A program made the translations under genes and the position numbers. A DNA stretch of 64,000 nucleotides, taken from contig NMRA01000143.1 in the NCBI GenBank assembly GCA_002633005.1, positions 587,206 to 651,205 on the forward strand, given 5' to 3'. The notes under the pieces were generated by a model that saw only the letters and a list, made by a program, of their open reading frames with translations, searched no databases and had not been told where the DNA came from. The stretch comes from Phoronis australis (lineage: Eukaryota; Phoronida; Phoronidae). Below, in pieces: positions 34,501 to 49,500 of the stretch; positions within the stretch are counted from its first letter, which is position 1, and every line of letters begins with the position of its first letter.

Positions 34501-37500
34501 TGTTAGCCGGGGTAAATTTCATGAAGTTATATCTCAGACTTTCCGAAAATAGGCCCACCTAAAAGTACGCCAATGGGCGTATTTTTGGTTATTAATAGCA
34601 TGTTTTGAGATTCTGACGGATTGTTCTACAATACGTGTGCAGTCGCCATTTAAAAGTTAGCCTCTTTTTAGGTTTCAAAAATAATGCAATCTTCTCTAAA
34701 TAACAGTGCAAAGTGTGATTTTTTCGCGTGCCACGTTTTATTTATGTCTCAAATGTATTGCAACTAAAATGGTGACTGCCTGAAAAAGGTGTATATGTTT
34801 TGATGTGAAATTTTTGCTTAATTTGGAAAGACATTGCGTCGTGATATCACTCAAAGGATCATTTAACAAGAAATTGAATGACTTTGTTCAGTATTAATTA
34901 ACCGCATTGGCACAATATGAAGGACTGTTTTAACGCCCTGTGTTTCCTGAATGCAAAATAATAATAGACGAATAAATTTCTTACCACTGAGATACAAACA
35001 CATACATTGAACAGGACTAGTTTACTTAACAAAACTTCACAAGAAGATTAACAAAAATGCACAAAAGTGTTCGTTGCATGCGTTAATGCATGGGCGGCGC
35101 AGCACTAAAAAATATGGGGTCTAAAGCCCTTTCAGTCCCCCTGTGATGCACCGCCTACATACCATGTGCAGCGTAGCACTGAAAAAAGTGGGGGGGGGGC
35201 TGTAGCCCCCCCAGCCCCCTATGGTGCGCCGCCCATGTAATTGTTAATGTGTTGCTCTTTCACTTCCATCAAACAATTACTTTGTCTTTAAATGGATCCG
35301 TTTCGCTAAAGTCTTCAAATGGGTTCCTTTCGTCGTCGTCCTCAAATACGCCCCCGCTATACACATCGTGAAACGTTTGACACAGTTTCCGAAAATATTC
35401 CCCCTTCCGACAGTACGGCTCGGGCGTATGTTCGGTTTCACTTGTCGTTCCGAAAGGTCGTTTTCCGAATATTCGCCCATGGACCCATTTACGGAAAATC
35501 CAGCTATCCACAAAGGTCAGGAGTTTGTCTCCATCTTGGGTCTGATAAAACTCATACCATTTCGCTTGCATTTGTACTTCAGTAATCGCACAAATCTTTG
35601 TTCACGATTTGGGCACCTAACGATCAATGAATGTTCCATACGATTGTTTATACCGACCATCTGATCTACATGTGCACAGCCAGTGACGCGCGAACAATTC
35701 GTTCTCCATAATTAATGCTTTCCTAAAAACTATTTTTAAAAGAGATACTATTCTAAAATTCTCTGGGGAAAAGCGATGACATCGTCGGGAATTACATGAC
35801 TATGTTTTCGTGCAATTCACTAGTTGTGGTCTTCAGCTTTACTAAATATTCATCTTATGAATCTTGCGAATGTTGGTGTTTTTTAAATACGTTTATTGTT
35901 GAGGGTCTTGTCTTGATGGTGCGGTGCTTTGCATGAACATGTATTTTTTCTTGGCAAGGAGGTAATTACAAGGGCCCCCTAAAGAGCAGACCCACACTGA
36001 GAGGTAAATCCGAGAATGGTCCTCTGCTTCTTCGAGAGATTGACCCTAAATACGTAGAGATGGACCGTAAGTCCCAATGCATAAATCCGATACGGCCAGT
36101 TAAATAAGGACTTCTTTGCTAATTTAAAATTTTAACTCATCTCCCTTCATAAAGGTGTCGTTGATCAGTTTTGCCTGAATCTACCGGATGTCACCAAGGT
36201 TTAGCCCCACTTGCCTGCAGATTACGGTTGTCCTGATAGGATGCTTTTAGAGGCGGGGGGGGAGCATAATATGCTGGTTGGTCATGTGTCTATTTCATCT
36301 ACAGTCGGAAAAACTGTTGAGGACTGAAATATTGAAATATATTGAACGCATGTTGTTCCCGCCAGCGCTTTTTTATTTCCCATCTTACCAGAGACCAGAG
36401 ATTATCATATTTTATTTTAGTATTTTTTTCACTACCTATTCCTTGTACTTTTATTAGTCATGACCTTATATCGCCTACCACGGTCTATATTCCATAATCG
36501 GTTACGCACGCACCATTTATATATTATTCGGGACATATGTCGATCATAAATTATTTTGTGCAGTTAACTCCAGTTCAGTTGGTGTTGCATTACACTGTTC
36601 CAGGTCAGAGCTCGGCGGAAACGTGACGGATAAAACGTAAACAAAGAGTTATTATCATATAGAAAGGTCTTGTCAATCATTTAATTTGTTTTGCCGGTGT
36701 GAGAATGTTAAAGAAGAGTAACATTCACAACTATATCCTTTTATTAACGTTGTAGTTACGTCATTAAATTTTCGTTCAATACCTTATTAGTCTATTCCGT
36801 CAAACTTAACAACGGGATGACGAAATGTCCATTTTCTATGTTGTTGCCATCGTCCGTAGTTTACAGAGTAATGGATCTCTAGAAAAATACCAAAAACGGA
36901 ACAGCCACAGTGCCCGGATAAAATTTCTGCTGAACCGGCAACCATTTATCTTCTTATCGGGTTAAACCTATACTGTCAGGTCCACGCTGGCATTTAGTCA
37001 ATGACGTCATGAACAGTGCATTATCTGCGTACCATACCTCTTTATCAGAAGCTATAGGGATCTTAGTAGTCGTACAATAACAAAGAATTTTGGTGGAGAT
37101 AAAAATGGAGTTACGGATGCACAGGTTGGATTCGCCGATTGCTTTAAATTGTTTTAAATTTGATTCACAGTAAACTTTTGATAAAAATTATAGATAGCAA
37201 TGAATACTAGACGATTCTTTTAAAGCTGGGCTTTCGGGATCGAACGAAGTGTTCTGCGCGATGTTGGCGTGAGCATAAGATCAGTGACGTCATACCGCTT
37301 TTAGGGATACCATGAACGTTTCGCCGTGGGCATTGTAATTTCCTCCCCCCTTGTGACATACTGGATCAGTCAGTGTCTTTCAGTGGCGGATCTAGGATAC
37401 CATAAGGGGGGGGGCAACATGTTGCCTCGGGGAATTGGGCGAAGGGCGAAGGACGATTTCATTTGCGCAGGCGGCCGGAAAGTTGCGAGGACTGAGGATG

Positions 37501-40500
37501 TGGACCTTCTGTTCAGAAACTCTAGGTAGACTAAAAAAAAAACAAAAAAAAAACGGGGACACAATTCCGCTGGGGCATGAGCCCCCCCCTCATCCTGTAC
37601 TTACTGAACTCAATATTTCAGCACGCTTCACGCTGTTGCTGTTTCATTTTGCTTGCGGNCTAGCCACATTATGGGGTCTAAGTGTCATGAAGTAGGTATA
37701 AAACGTTATTCCAGATTTTTAGAAATCGAGTCAAATTTGTTGTCTTCAGTGGCGAATATCACAAGGGGGAGGGATCAACATTTTGTCTGTAAACATTTGC
37801 TCAAAGCAGATTGTAGATGCGCATAGCACCGAATGGGGGGAGGTCGGGAGGGGGGTTTGCGCCCAGGAAATTTTTCTGTTTTTTCCTCTAAAAATTAAGC
37901 ATTTCCTTGACTCAGCCGTATAATTTAAATTACCGGGATTAATTAATAAAATCAACATTTCCCTACGCTCTTGCGGGGGGGGAGGGAGGTGGCCCCAATC
38001 CTAAATCCTCCTATGGTCTTACTTTGTATTCATGAAATGAGTAAAAAATGCACTTTCACTCGCATCCCCAATACAACTTGTTCGGGTACGTGTGCGGCAC
38101 TGCATGCCTTTCACACACGTGACTTAAGAATGACATGCAGTCGATGTCGATTACAGCATAGGGTTAAAATATCCTTGAAAAAAACACTGACCATTTCATT
38201 GACAAGGAATATCAATTGGAAGCATAGATTTGTCCTTCTCAATTATCATGGGAAACTTTGACCCACGCTGTTTGTAATAACGACACGATCAGTGAAATGT
38301 ATTAAATCCGCGAGAGGATAAATCGACTCGCACCAAAGATAAGACATTATGAAACCTGTCATCCTGCCTCGGCTTAGCTACAGAGGTATTTTGTTGAATT
38401 AGATTCAATTCAGAAAAGTAAGCGTGTCCCCGTTTCGCTTTTATCGACTCCGAGATTCTCACGTGTACCGATTAGGATCTTTGATTGAAATCTTAATTAA
38501 AATTTGTTTATTCAAACTTAGAGCCTTGGTGTTTTTATCATTTTAAAACGCCCTTCTTAGTGAAGAGTATATTTAAAACGCAGTGTGTGTGCTTATTTCA
38601 ATCAGAATTTTGCTATCAACAAAGTTTAGTTTATTTTTAGATTACAAACGTAGCAGTTCCGAATGTGTGAGCAAACGGCCTTAACAAGTTGAACAACAAT
38701 AAGATAGGTGCGCGACCATGAAGGTAAAAAAATTAGGTAGAAATCTCGGTCAAGGACTTCTGAATCCTCGTTTGAACCAAAAAAGCGAAAGGGTTTTCAA
38801 TTAAATTGAACATTGAAGTATGTTTGTCTTCCGACGTGTCCACAAGTGCATTGTCACACCAGCCTCGACTTCAAAAGACGAATATATTGGTGAAAAACGG
38901 AGTTTTGACAGGTTTTCAGTTATTATGCATACATGTAAAACCGATTGGCAAAGTTTTATTCTTCAAATTTCCAAACGTGAATTATGTGGATGCAAACAAC
39001 CGACTAGACCAGTCTCATGCCGTCTGTATCGCAAAAGTCCGAGTCCATCGCTGACACAACCAGTACATTTTCTCTCTATTTCTGTTGAAGTCTTAAGCAA
39101 AAGTAGAATACACTCTTCGCTGTATTTCAATCTAAATGTGTGAAAACTATCGTTCTGCTCATGCAATGCTCCAATTCAAGCCAAATGCAACCGTAACTTG
39201 TAATTTTTGTATCCTTTTATATCCGCCAGCCGCATTAAATTTTATCGGTAGCCATGCAAAAGTCTTTTCTCACAAGTAGGCCTACTAAGAAAGAAGTTAA
39301 TGTCAAAAAATCATTGCGATCCATCTGAAAAGCCGACTAAAAAGTACCTGTTTTAATCATTTCAGACTCCTGGCTAAAGTATAATGGTGCCGAATATTTA
39401 TTTGTGAAACAGGCAAAATCTTGGGATGACGCCTTGGCACATTGCAAATCACGAGGAAGTACATTAGCGACACCTGAAGGGCCAGCTGAAAACACATGGG
39501 TTGCTCAGCAAGTGGGTATATGATCGGATTTTTACCACAGTCAGTCGTTTCCTTACGTTCTTAGCCAGTTTCATGTACTGTATCACACACTATGTCTTAA
39601 ATCTGGCATCCAAGACAATGACCTAAGTTGTACGTTGTATACTTTTTACTATTGGTGCCAAGTATGACCATAATCGTCTGCTGACCTGTTGCTGTGCCTT
39701 CCGTCAAGGAAGCTAACTTATGATTTAAACTCCTTGTTGCTGTAACATTAGGTCCATATTCACATTTGAAGTGATTGCAATAGACGAGGCTCAATTATTT
39801 GTCTGATAATTTTCTGTGGCAAGAGTGGCCTTAAGTATGAACAAATCGTCCATTTAAGCAAAGAAAAGGAATACCGACGAGTTTAATAGCGGTTAGCGTT
39901 CCAAGCCAAATTCAGTTTTTGTGACAGAAAGACGAGTTTATATGTATTTGCATTATTCAATCAAAAGTTTTGTGCTGTCACTGCAGGCAAAGGCGGCTGG
40001 TCTGGCATCTCCGTGGATTGGAGTCAATGACAAAGTGAAGGAGAACATATTTCGTCGACCTGATGGTACAGTTGTCTCGTACAAAGGTGAGACATCATGT
40101 ATACGTATTACATGCGGATTTTTCCAACTAGGGGAAGGAATGGGCAAAAGATTATCCACAAGCATAATTTCTGGTTGTGATCATGGCAAAAATGATGACA
40201 ATGATGATGATCATGATGATGATGGTGGTGGTGATAATGGTGAGATATGATGATGATGATGAAGATGTTGACTGTTTTGATAATGATGATGTTGTTGACG
40301 ATGACGATGATGATGGTGGTGCTGATGATGATAATGATAATGATACTGATTATGGTTATGGTGATGGTGGTGATAATGATGATTTTGATGGTGATGATGA
40401 CGGTGTTCATGAAAAGGGATGGTTTATGGGAAGGCTGAAGGTGCCAGTATTAGGCTATGGTTCGATGATGGTGATGACAATGACGACGTCATGATGACTG

Positions 40501-43500
40501 TAATTGGGATGATAGTTGACCTAGTTGTGAAGAAAGGTCAAATTACTATAATTTTATTTTCTTCTTTACCTAGTATTTGCTCCGAACGAACCAAATCAAA
40601 GCGGGGGAAACGAGGATTGTGTTCAACTGTATGAAGATAAACGACAATGGAACGACTTACCATGTAACTTGGCAAAGCATTTCATCTGCAAAAAGACAGG
40701 TATATGACATAGATTTGGCATAATGCAAACCTATTTTGACATAAGCCTGTGTTTTGTTGAGATTTATATTATTACTACTGCTATGGAGATTGTTGTTCTG
40801 TCCCTGCAACCAACAGTTCACAACACAACATTTACACGCACTTAAGTTTCACAAAGTAAATAAAATGCAAGTTACAATAATCTTGAGATTAAAGAAAAAA
40901 ATAACCCTGTGTTTAAATTTTGTTACAAAACTACACAACTGGGTAATTGAATATAATGATGAAATAATTTTCCCAGAGCTCGTGATATGCCAAACTCGCT
41001 CGAATTTGGACTCCAAATTCTTTTTGATTGTTTTGATAATAGTGACAAAGCCAAAATAAGAGTTTATGACTGTGTGTTCTTTCATATTTTGTTTAACGCA
41101 GATGTGTTTCAAGGCCAAATTTTCTTTTAATGCACTTTAAATTGGAGGTACAAATCCATGTTCAAAAATTAATATTTCAAACTCTGACTGCAGGAGGGGC
41201 CAAAAATATTACCCATGTGGATTGCACAACTTTTCAAGTTTGAATATTTTCTTAATTGAAATTGGTATTCCACTTCTTGTCTCCATCTCTGAATACAAAG
41301 AAAAGACGGTACTTCCTTTGTGAGAGGTGTGATGCCTCCGAGGTGCTAGCTGTTTAGTTTCGTAGGCAGTCCAGCCGACCAGGTTTAATTCGAATACAAA
41401 TTTCTGAAGAATTAATCTCTATTCTGTGGTTGAATCATCGCCTTCTGCTTTCCTCTTCAGGATGTTCAGCTAAGCAAGCCGACATTGTGTTTGTCGTTGA
41501 CGCTTCTGGCAGTGTTGGAATCTCCAACTTTAGAAAGCAACTGCAATTTGTCGAAGATGTCATCAACACATTTGAAGTTGGGCAAGATAAAGTCAGAATT
41601 GGTAAGGTGCAGTCTGAATTTCTTTGTCAAAGTGGACTGGACTGTGTTATTAGTCCAAACTTATTTCATTCAAAGTTTGTGTTTATCTGGTAGACATCTG
41701 AACAGTTACTAAAATTGGATATTTAAAAACGATGTGTCAAACGCTGGTCACTTCACTGGTTGCCGTCCCATGATGCCATGCGCATTATCCTTATTTGGAA
41801 ATGTGATGTTTTGAAATGTTGATCTGATGGTGAATGAAAACATGGCGACAGCTGCGTGTACCATCAGTTGGGAGATTGAAATATTGTGGTAACCATGAAC
41901 AGTGAACGTAGCAATTATTTCTGGAAATTCTCACTCAGGTCAAAGTGAATAACTCTTCCGTACACCTTACAAAACGGAAGTTTCCATAGGAACTTATTCT
42001 CAGTGTGTTTTTGTGGGTTTCGCTTACCATGCCACTTTAAGAATATCTGTTTTGCCTTAAAAGTGTTGGCTCTGTCCTTTGTTTGTGTTGCTCTCATTAG
42101 TACTCAATGAGTCACAGACCTGACAAGTTGAGAAAGATTTTAGATAATTTCGACCCAAGAATGAAACCCATCGCCAACTGGGGATATGTGATGAGTTTCA
42201 TAAACTAACCACTCGCTGTCTTTGAAAAACGTGGGGATTCTTCTCCTCATATGGATATGGTGTTCGCGTCTGCTGGCAAATGCGTTTTCTCTTGATATTC
42301 TGATATCTGTCCAGACACAGAATTTCTGTAACATGTTTTTCGACATATTCAGGTACTGCACACATCATTATCGTTGTCAAATCTATACCTGGTTATTGGT
42401 CATTACTTTTAAAATAAAATGTATTTTAGTTTTCGGACAAAACTTATAACGAAACCTTTTCAACTGAGTTCCAAGAGAAGCACTAGTACCCCACTATAAA
42501 AGCAGGATCTCGCGAGATTCCATGCTTGTCAAAAGTCACGTAATTACAGTCTTACACGAACTTCAGGCATGGTCACCTTTGACTCAGACGTATACAAGCA
42601 GTTCCATCTGAATGAGTTCAATGACAAGGCAGCCATGATCAACAAAGTGCGTGGAACCACATACACGAGACGTGGTACAGAAACTTGGGAAGCCGTGCAG
42701 TAAGTATCGACGACGGCAGTGGTGAATGTTTTGAGGTTTTTTGAAAAGTGAAATAAAAAGAGGTTTGGTGTTACACTCTCACTTTGCAATTATTGAATAA
42801 ACTTGTAACCAAGTAATTATGGGCTCATCGCAGTATAGAAATTATTTGAAGAAGTCATCAGAAGTCATCTCAGTGGCTATAGAAGTAGTAGCAAGTTAGC
42901 AACTAACTTTTTCAAGTGAGATTTAATTGTTTTTCAAAAATTATAGTTGTGTGGAGGACAAATTTATGACTTACGTTTTCAGCCAATTGTCATGAATCAG
43001 ACCCTAATGGATGACTATGATAAGCAGAATTATGACGAAACCATNATTGCTTTATGATAATGATGACGACGACGATAATGGTGACAGGACAACAGTGGCG
43101 TTAATTTGGACCTGATTCATAAAAATGTAAATTGACAAGTACCTTGAGTTCATAGTCTAGATTTGAGCCAAACCTTATGACTGTTCGTAAGTCTCCGTTT
43201 AGACGGCGTGAAAAACGTTATGTAATGTTACGCGCCATCTTTACTGAAGCTGGGCCATAGTGATGGAGGAGGACGTGGTGTGGAGGGGGGAGGTGAGGAT
43301 GGAAAAGTGTTGATTATGGTGACGATGGTTATGTTCGTGGTGGTGACATTGATGATGAAGCTGGTGTTTATACTGATGGTCAATAAAGCTAAGTATGATA
43401 TTGAATGACACCAGTATACGGTGTCTGCAGTAAGGTTATGTGTAGATGTCTGCAGTAAGGGTCTGGAGATGTCTGTTGGGCCTGTATCAAGTGTCTGCTA

Positions 43501-46500
43501 AATGATGTAGGAAACCTGCATCTAATGACTACTGTAGTCCTCTGAAAAAATGGCACACTTTTCTCTTCAGGTACATCTTAGCTCAGAGTTTCACCCCTGC
43601 CAACGGAGCACGCTCGGGTGTTCCACACATTGCCATCTTTTTGACCGATGGGCGCTCTACTAACCCAAGTCGTACCATATCTGAAGCTGCGAAACTACAT
43701 GCCAACAACATCAACGTTTTCGCGATTGGTAAGTTGTAGACATGGGCGTCATGAGTGCTTCACGAGACGCGTAAGGGAACTAATGGGTGCGAAGTTTGTG
43801 ATTAGCGTACCGTTGGGCCTGTGCCTCACAAAAACTGACACTGCTGAACTCCATGGTAACAAAATCAAAGTCTCATGATTGGTAGTTTACAAAAAGGGGT
43901 CGTGTGAGTGCTTCACGAGGCCTGTAGGCAACTATTGAGAACTTTTGGGTGAAATGTTTGTGCTTAGTGAAGCGCTGAGCCGACATTTCACAAAATCTGA
44001 CATTGCACTATTCCATAACAAAATCAGCGTATGCCTTATGTTGGAAAAGTGGGCGCATGGGAGTTGTATGAAGCCTTACACGGCTATATTTAGATGGGAA
44101 TGCAAAATGTGATCATGGTGGAGATGTGATGCAGACAACATACTAGGTTGAAAGGAGTGGCGTGCTTTTGTTACTTTCATTTTTCAAATTTCTGTTTTGC
44201 ATAAACTAGGTATCGGATCAAACCTCAACTCTGCAGAACTCAATGCACTGGGCACGGATCCCGACTCAGAAAGCGTTTTCAAGGTGGCCGACTTCAACGC
44301 GTTGAATGCCATTAAGAACAAATTAATGGAAAAAACTTGCAAAGGTGAGTTTTGAGTGAAATGAAACGATAGGGAGGTTCAAAATTTACTGTTGTGGCGT
44401 GGCCTAGAAGAAGAATCTTCATAGAGAGAGGGAGAAGCACGTAAGAGATCATTGCTATGGTTACGTGTATGTCGGCAAGGTAGAGGTTCCTGTTGTAACC
44501 GGGCACGTTGTTTTGGCTTTGCACTGAAACTACTATTGAGTGGTGAAAATACTAAAAAAATTGGTCCCATATTTGCGTGGCAAATTTCATTTCAGCTCCT
44601 GTAATTCCAACCAAGCCAGGGCCCGTTGTCGTCAAGCCAACACCACCTGTTCTACCTCCAACACTCAAGCCTTTCGTGCCTATGAAAGTTGTTGGAGCTC
44701 CGGACAATAAAGGAACACGGTACGATTTCAAATACGTGCTTGCATTTTTGTTGCTAAATGTAGGCAATAAAAACAGCCCACCGAATTAGGAAAGGCTAAC
44801 TAAAAAGCTTAAGTCAAAACTGGGAGACTACCGGGAGTAAATAGCTAGCAATCAAATGCTTTGCTTCCGTGAAACAAACAGGTTGTTATCAATTTAATTA
44901 TGCCTAATTACAAATTCTACCATGTATGTGTGTCAGAGTAAAATAATGTGGATTAATCATAAGACTTGTTACTTTGCTTTTCAGTGCTTGTAAACACAGA
45001 ATGCAAATTTTCATATTTTTATCTACTGTAGATAACAAAATTAGCAATCGACGCAGCTGTATAGTTGTAGCAGACTAGCAGCAGCACCATGTGCCAATGA
45101 ATAAGTAAAGAGAATTTACACGTATTAAAAAGGGTGAGATCAAATGTCTGAGTCCATACGACATTCGATGATTTTAGATTCATCTTTGCCTTTGGGGAGA
45201 ACTGGAGTTTCGGTGATATCAACGATTTGGAAGTATTCATTACGACTTTCGAGAATGGACCAGTCAATGTTAAAGTCTCTTCGCCGCTTTACAATAATCC
45301 AAAAGTTTCAAAGTCGGTAGTTGTAAACAAAGGCGAGGTGAAGCAGGTAGGACTAAGCACTTGCGTATTATTTAACTCCTCCAAAGTGTAATATTTTGTA
45401 AATTTTGACTTGCATTTGTTGTTTACAAGAAAAATATTACCTGCCGTTTCTGACTAGTAGCGAGTGAATCTGAGGACCTGTGTTTAATGTACTGCACAGG
45501 GGATTGCCACTCGACAGTGTACCTAACACATCTGCTTACAACGTCACAACTTTACTCAATTCTTTTATCGATTTCCCGAGCGGGAAGCTATTATGACAAT
45601 TATGTGACATCCTTACTCAACGTCTGCGTGCGAAATGATACTAACACCTACTCAGTAGAAAAGATTCATTATCGAGGTTTCTTCAAGTTGAGAACAATTT
45701 GGAAAAGTTTACAATTTCGCAGATTTCTGTTGGAGAAGTGGGCATTTCTCATCATTTATGAAAGCATTTTTCTAGCTGCTGACGTTTGTGTTACATTATA
45801 TTTCTTCATAAGTAAGAAACTCTCTTACTACTAAAATTTGGACCTAGCGTGTAATTTGCAAAAATAGATAACATTCAACTGACATTAAAGAACGTTTACT
45901 GCAAAGTGTGTATCATTATAAAATAGGTGAAGTTCTCCAACCTACTTCGGCTGAAGGAAACGAATAAAGAAAATAAGGCGATCTTGGTAGAATCGGACAA
46001 AGAGGTGGTCGTATATGCCTTCAATAAAGAAAAAGCCTCCGTGGACGGTTTCTTAGCTCTACCTGTTGATATCCTTGGCACTGAATACTTTACATCATCG
46101 TACAGTCCCGCTTTCAGGAAAACGGAGATTCAAATTGTTGGTAGGTTGCTGGCAAGCGATCTTAGTAAGCTAAGTTTGCAAAAGAATACCAAACCAGGGT
46201 CTGATTAAATATTTAGAAGTCGTAATTTTGTTGTAAGGTTATGCATCCTTCAGAACTGGTGGCGGGAATCGCCTTCGCTAGCAGCTAAACCATCGCCTAT
46301 GATATGGGAGCAGGCAAAACGCCAAAGTGAAAAAGACAGAAAGTCAACTTTTGGTATATAGACTTTTCGAGAAGCAGGTCCCTATTAAAATGGACTGTCA
46401 TAAAACTGTGCTTAACAGAAAGATGCACAGATCAGAAACCGATTGCCCTATCTAGGTTTGCTGAGCACCTAACAATGTCTTTCTGATGTGGAGCGTCGGG

Positions 46501-49500
46501 TATGATTTGACAGTTACGTGTGACTTTAGTTTTGGCCAGTACGCGTTTTATACCTATGAAGCGCCAAATGAGTACATTTCTACGTGTTGAAATGTGCTTC
46601 ATCTACTCGTACGTTTCCTTTATCTATGCGTGCTCTTAATCTGTGTATTGTCCAATCACGCCCGTTCTCAAATTAATTGATTAAGAGCAGAACGATGATC
46701 GTTTAAGAACTAAAAGTACGCTTAGATTAAGCAACAGTACGCGTAAATTAAAAGTACGTGTAGATTAAGCAAAAGCATGAATAAATTACGCAAAAGTGCT
46801 CGCAGGTTAAACAAAAGTGCGTGCAGATTAGTGCGTGCAGATTAAACAAAAGTATGTGTAGATTAAGCACATTTCAACATGTTAATGTAGTCGTTTAAGA
46901 ACCCTTTGGCGCTTAATAAATACCTACTTTATCCAGGTGCGTACGACAACACTAATGTAATGATTCAGCTGTTGAATCCCAAGACGGGCACAGTCACGTG
47001 GAACGGGAAGACGTACAAGGCCGGTGACACCATTAATGTCCCTTTGAACCAATACCAGACGTTCCAGGTAGGAAAGTCTAATGATAAACAAAAATTGAGT
47101 TATTGGCTCCATTTTTATCACCAGTCAAGTGAGCACCACCATCTTGATACATAGTCACATGTTTGGACTGAGATATAGTTATGTGTTGCACGTTTTAAAA
47201 AATGTGCAAGAGACCCACTTTCAAAAAGATTAATGATGTAGGCTTAGACATAGATGAGAGGTTTCTAAGTGCAAGTGATATTATTGTAGATTCTTGTCCA
47301 TTTCATAATTAAGGAAATTATTTATCATAATTGTTAATACTTGTATGGGTCACCTGTCCCATGGCTGCTGTAATCCTATTTTGGCTTACAGCTTCAAAGC
47401 ACCGGAGATTTAACCGGAACCCGAATCACGGCAGACAAGCCAATTGCAGTGCTCAGCGGAAACATCAAGACCAGCGTGAGCAGCAAGGGCTCGCAAGATC
47501 ATTTGGTGGAAATGCTCCCGCCGACATCGACCTGGGGCAAAAACTTCGTCACCACGGCAACACCGGACAGAAATGACGGTGACGTTTTTAGGGTGATAGC
47601 TAGCAAGGTATGAATATTTCACGCGTGATTTTTATGCGCCAATACATATTGGTGCTTCTTGCTGTCATCTCTGTTTGGGCATCTGGGTGTCCACTGCTGT
47701 ATCTCCTGGCTAAACCCTTGCAGGATCTTAATGAGATCTGAAGGACGTATTTCTAAGAAGCCAACGACGCACACCTATGAGTTTGCCCTCTATATTAGTA
47801 ATTTTATTTCTCATGTTTGCCTCCGTATTTCAACAGATCCTGGATGATTTTTCATGAGATTCTGTAAATAAGACAGACCACAAAATATCTCCACTTTCGG
47901 ACAGATTGGACTAATTTCGAACCATACAAGTGCTTTTTCCCATTATTTAGGAACTCGTTTTGGCATCCTCCTATTTATTCACTTAAAGTCGCGTGAAGGA
48001 TTATTATAAAAATTAGTACACGTAGACCTGTACCTGTTGAGAATAGTACAGCCGAATCGATGTTGATGTTTGAACAGTTACGACTACTGGGGCACGCCTG
48101 GTGGCATTTATGCGTCCACGGCTGTCTCCCTAACTCGTTGCATGATCTCAGTGTGAAATTTGGTAAGTGCTCCCCCTTCGATGTGACAACCGATGACCAC
48201 GACGTTTGAACCGACCTAACAACCACTGTGCTTCTGGTGGCAATTTTAGTTTTTAATCTTCGCCTTTTTCAGGGAAGGTAGGGTTCATTAGATAAGTTGT
48301 ATGAAGTAACTGTACAAAGTGTTTCCATTATTTTTTACAACACCAAAGAATGGTTGCGTCACTACGAGAAAAAACCTTACGAAAGAGTGACTTTTTAGAG
48401 AATAAATTAAGCTCCCAACGAATGGGTCGGTGTCAACCTCAGCCTAAAAGCGAGAGGTTGCATTTTACCAACTCTCATTGTGGATTATTTAGAATGAAAC
48501 TGGCAACAAATAAACTTAGCATGTTTATTATTGACTGAAATTGTTTTTTTTTTCATACAAGTTGTGCTACGATTAGGCCGTCGAATTACATATTTTCCTT
48601 GGACAAAGTGTCTGGCAATGAGTGAAAATATTTGTCATTTAATATACTTGAAACACAAAATATACATTGCAGCCTAATACTAAAGTGACCATACCCGGTG
48701 TTGGAACGTACACACTGGCGAAAGCAGGCGACTACAAGGAATTAAATCTTCCATCCGACAAGTCCTACAAAATCTCTGGCGACAAGCCGCTAATGTTAAT
48801 GCAATTTGCCAAGACATCAGACGGAAGCTTGAAAATCCACGACCCCAGCATGACAATGATTCCTCCTGTCGGCCAGTGGGGATCACACTATACGTTCGCT
48901 ACACCTCAAGGTATTTCCACCAACTTTTTTGCCAATTGATTCAGGAGCTCCACCATACGCCAATGAAAAGAAAACTAATTGTGGTTTTGATTATTGGCCA
49001 TTCCCTATAAGCCAACATTAGCGCTGACTAGTGAAATGATTGACCGTTTTTTGGCTCACGATTACGTCAAAACTCATCTACTTTTGATTCATTTACCCGT
49101 GGTCCTCACTTGAAGGAAAATAAATAAATCAAACGAATTACAGAATGTAAACAAGAATAAGGAAATTTAACCAGTACAGTGAGACATGCTGAAATGTAAG
49201 TGAAAACATCAGCCAGGCCTAATCGTCTGTCATCATATATCATTGAAAAGTTGGCGGGAGACGGGTTCTATAGTCAACAAAACCAGAGGGAATTCTGAGA
49301 GCAATATACATTTTAGATTTATAAGACGAGTTACTCGGTTATAAAATGTTATCAAACTGGCGCTGCGAACATACATGTACTGCATATTTAACCCGGCGAT
49401 TCCTTGGCTTCGTTCAGCCCTAAGCCGGGCTGGCCGCAGTCAATAGCTGGGGACCACTCTCTGTCAGGCACCCTAGGCGTGAAGTGTTCGGCCAGAAAAC

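Noticed and set aside
40108-40438. Asp-rich, Met-rich and His/Ile-rich open frames
   Set aside because: All are readings of the GAT microsatellite in intron 3.
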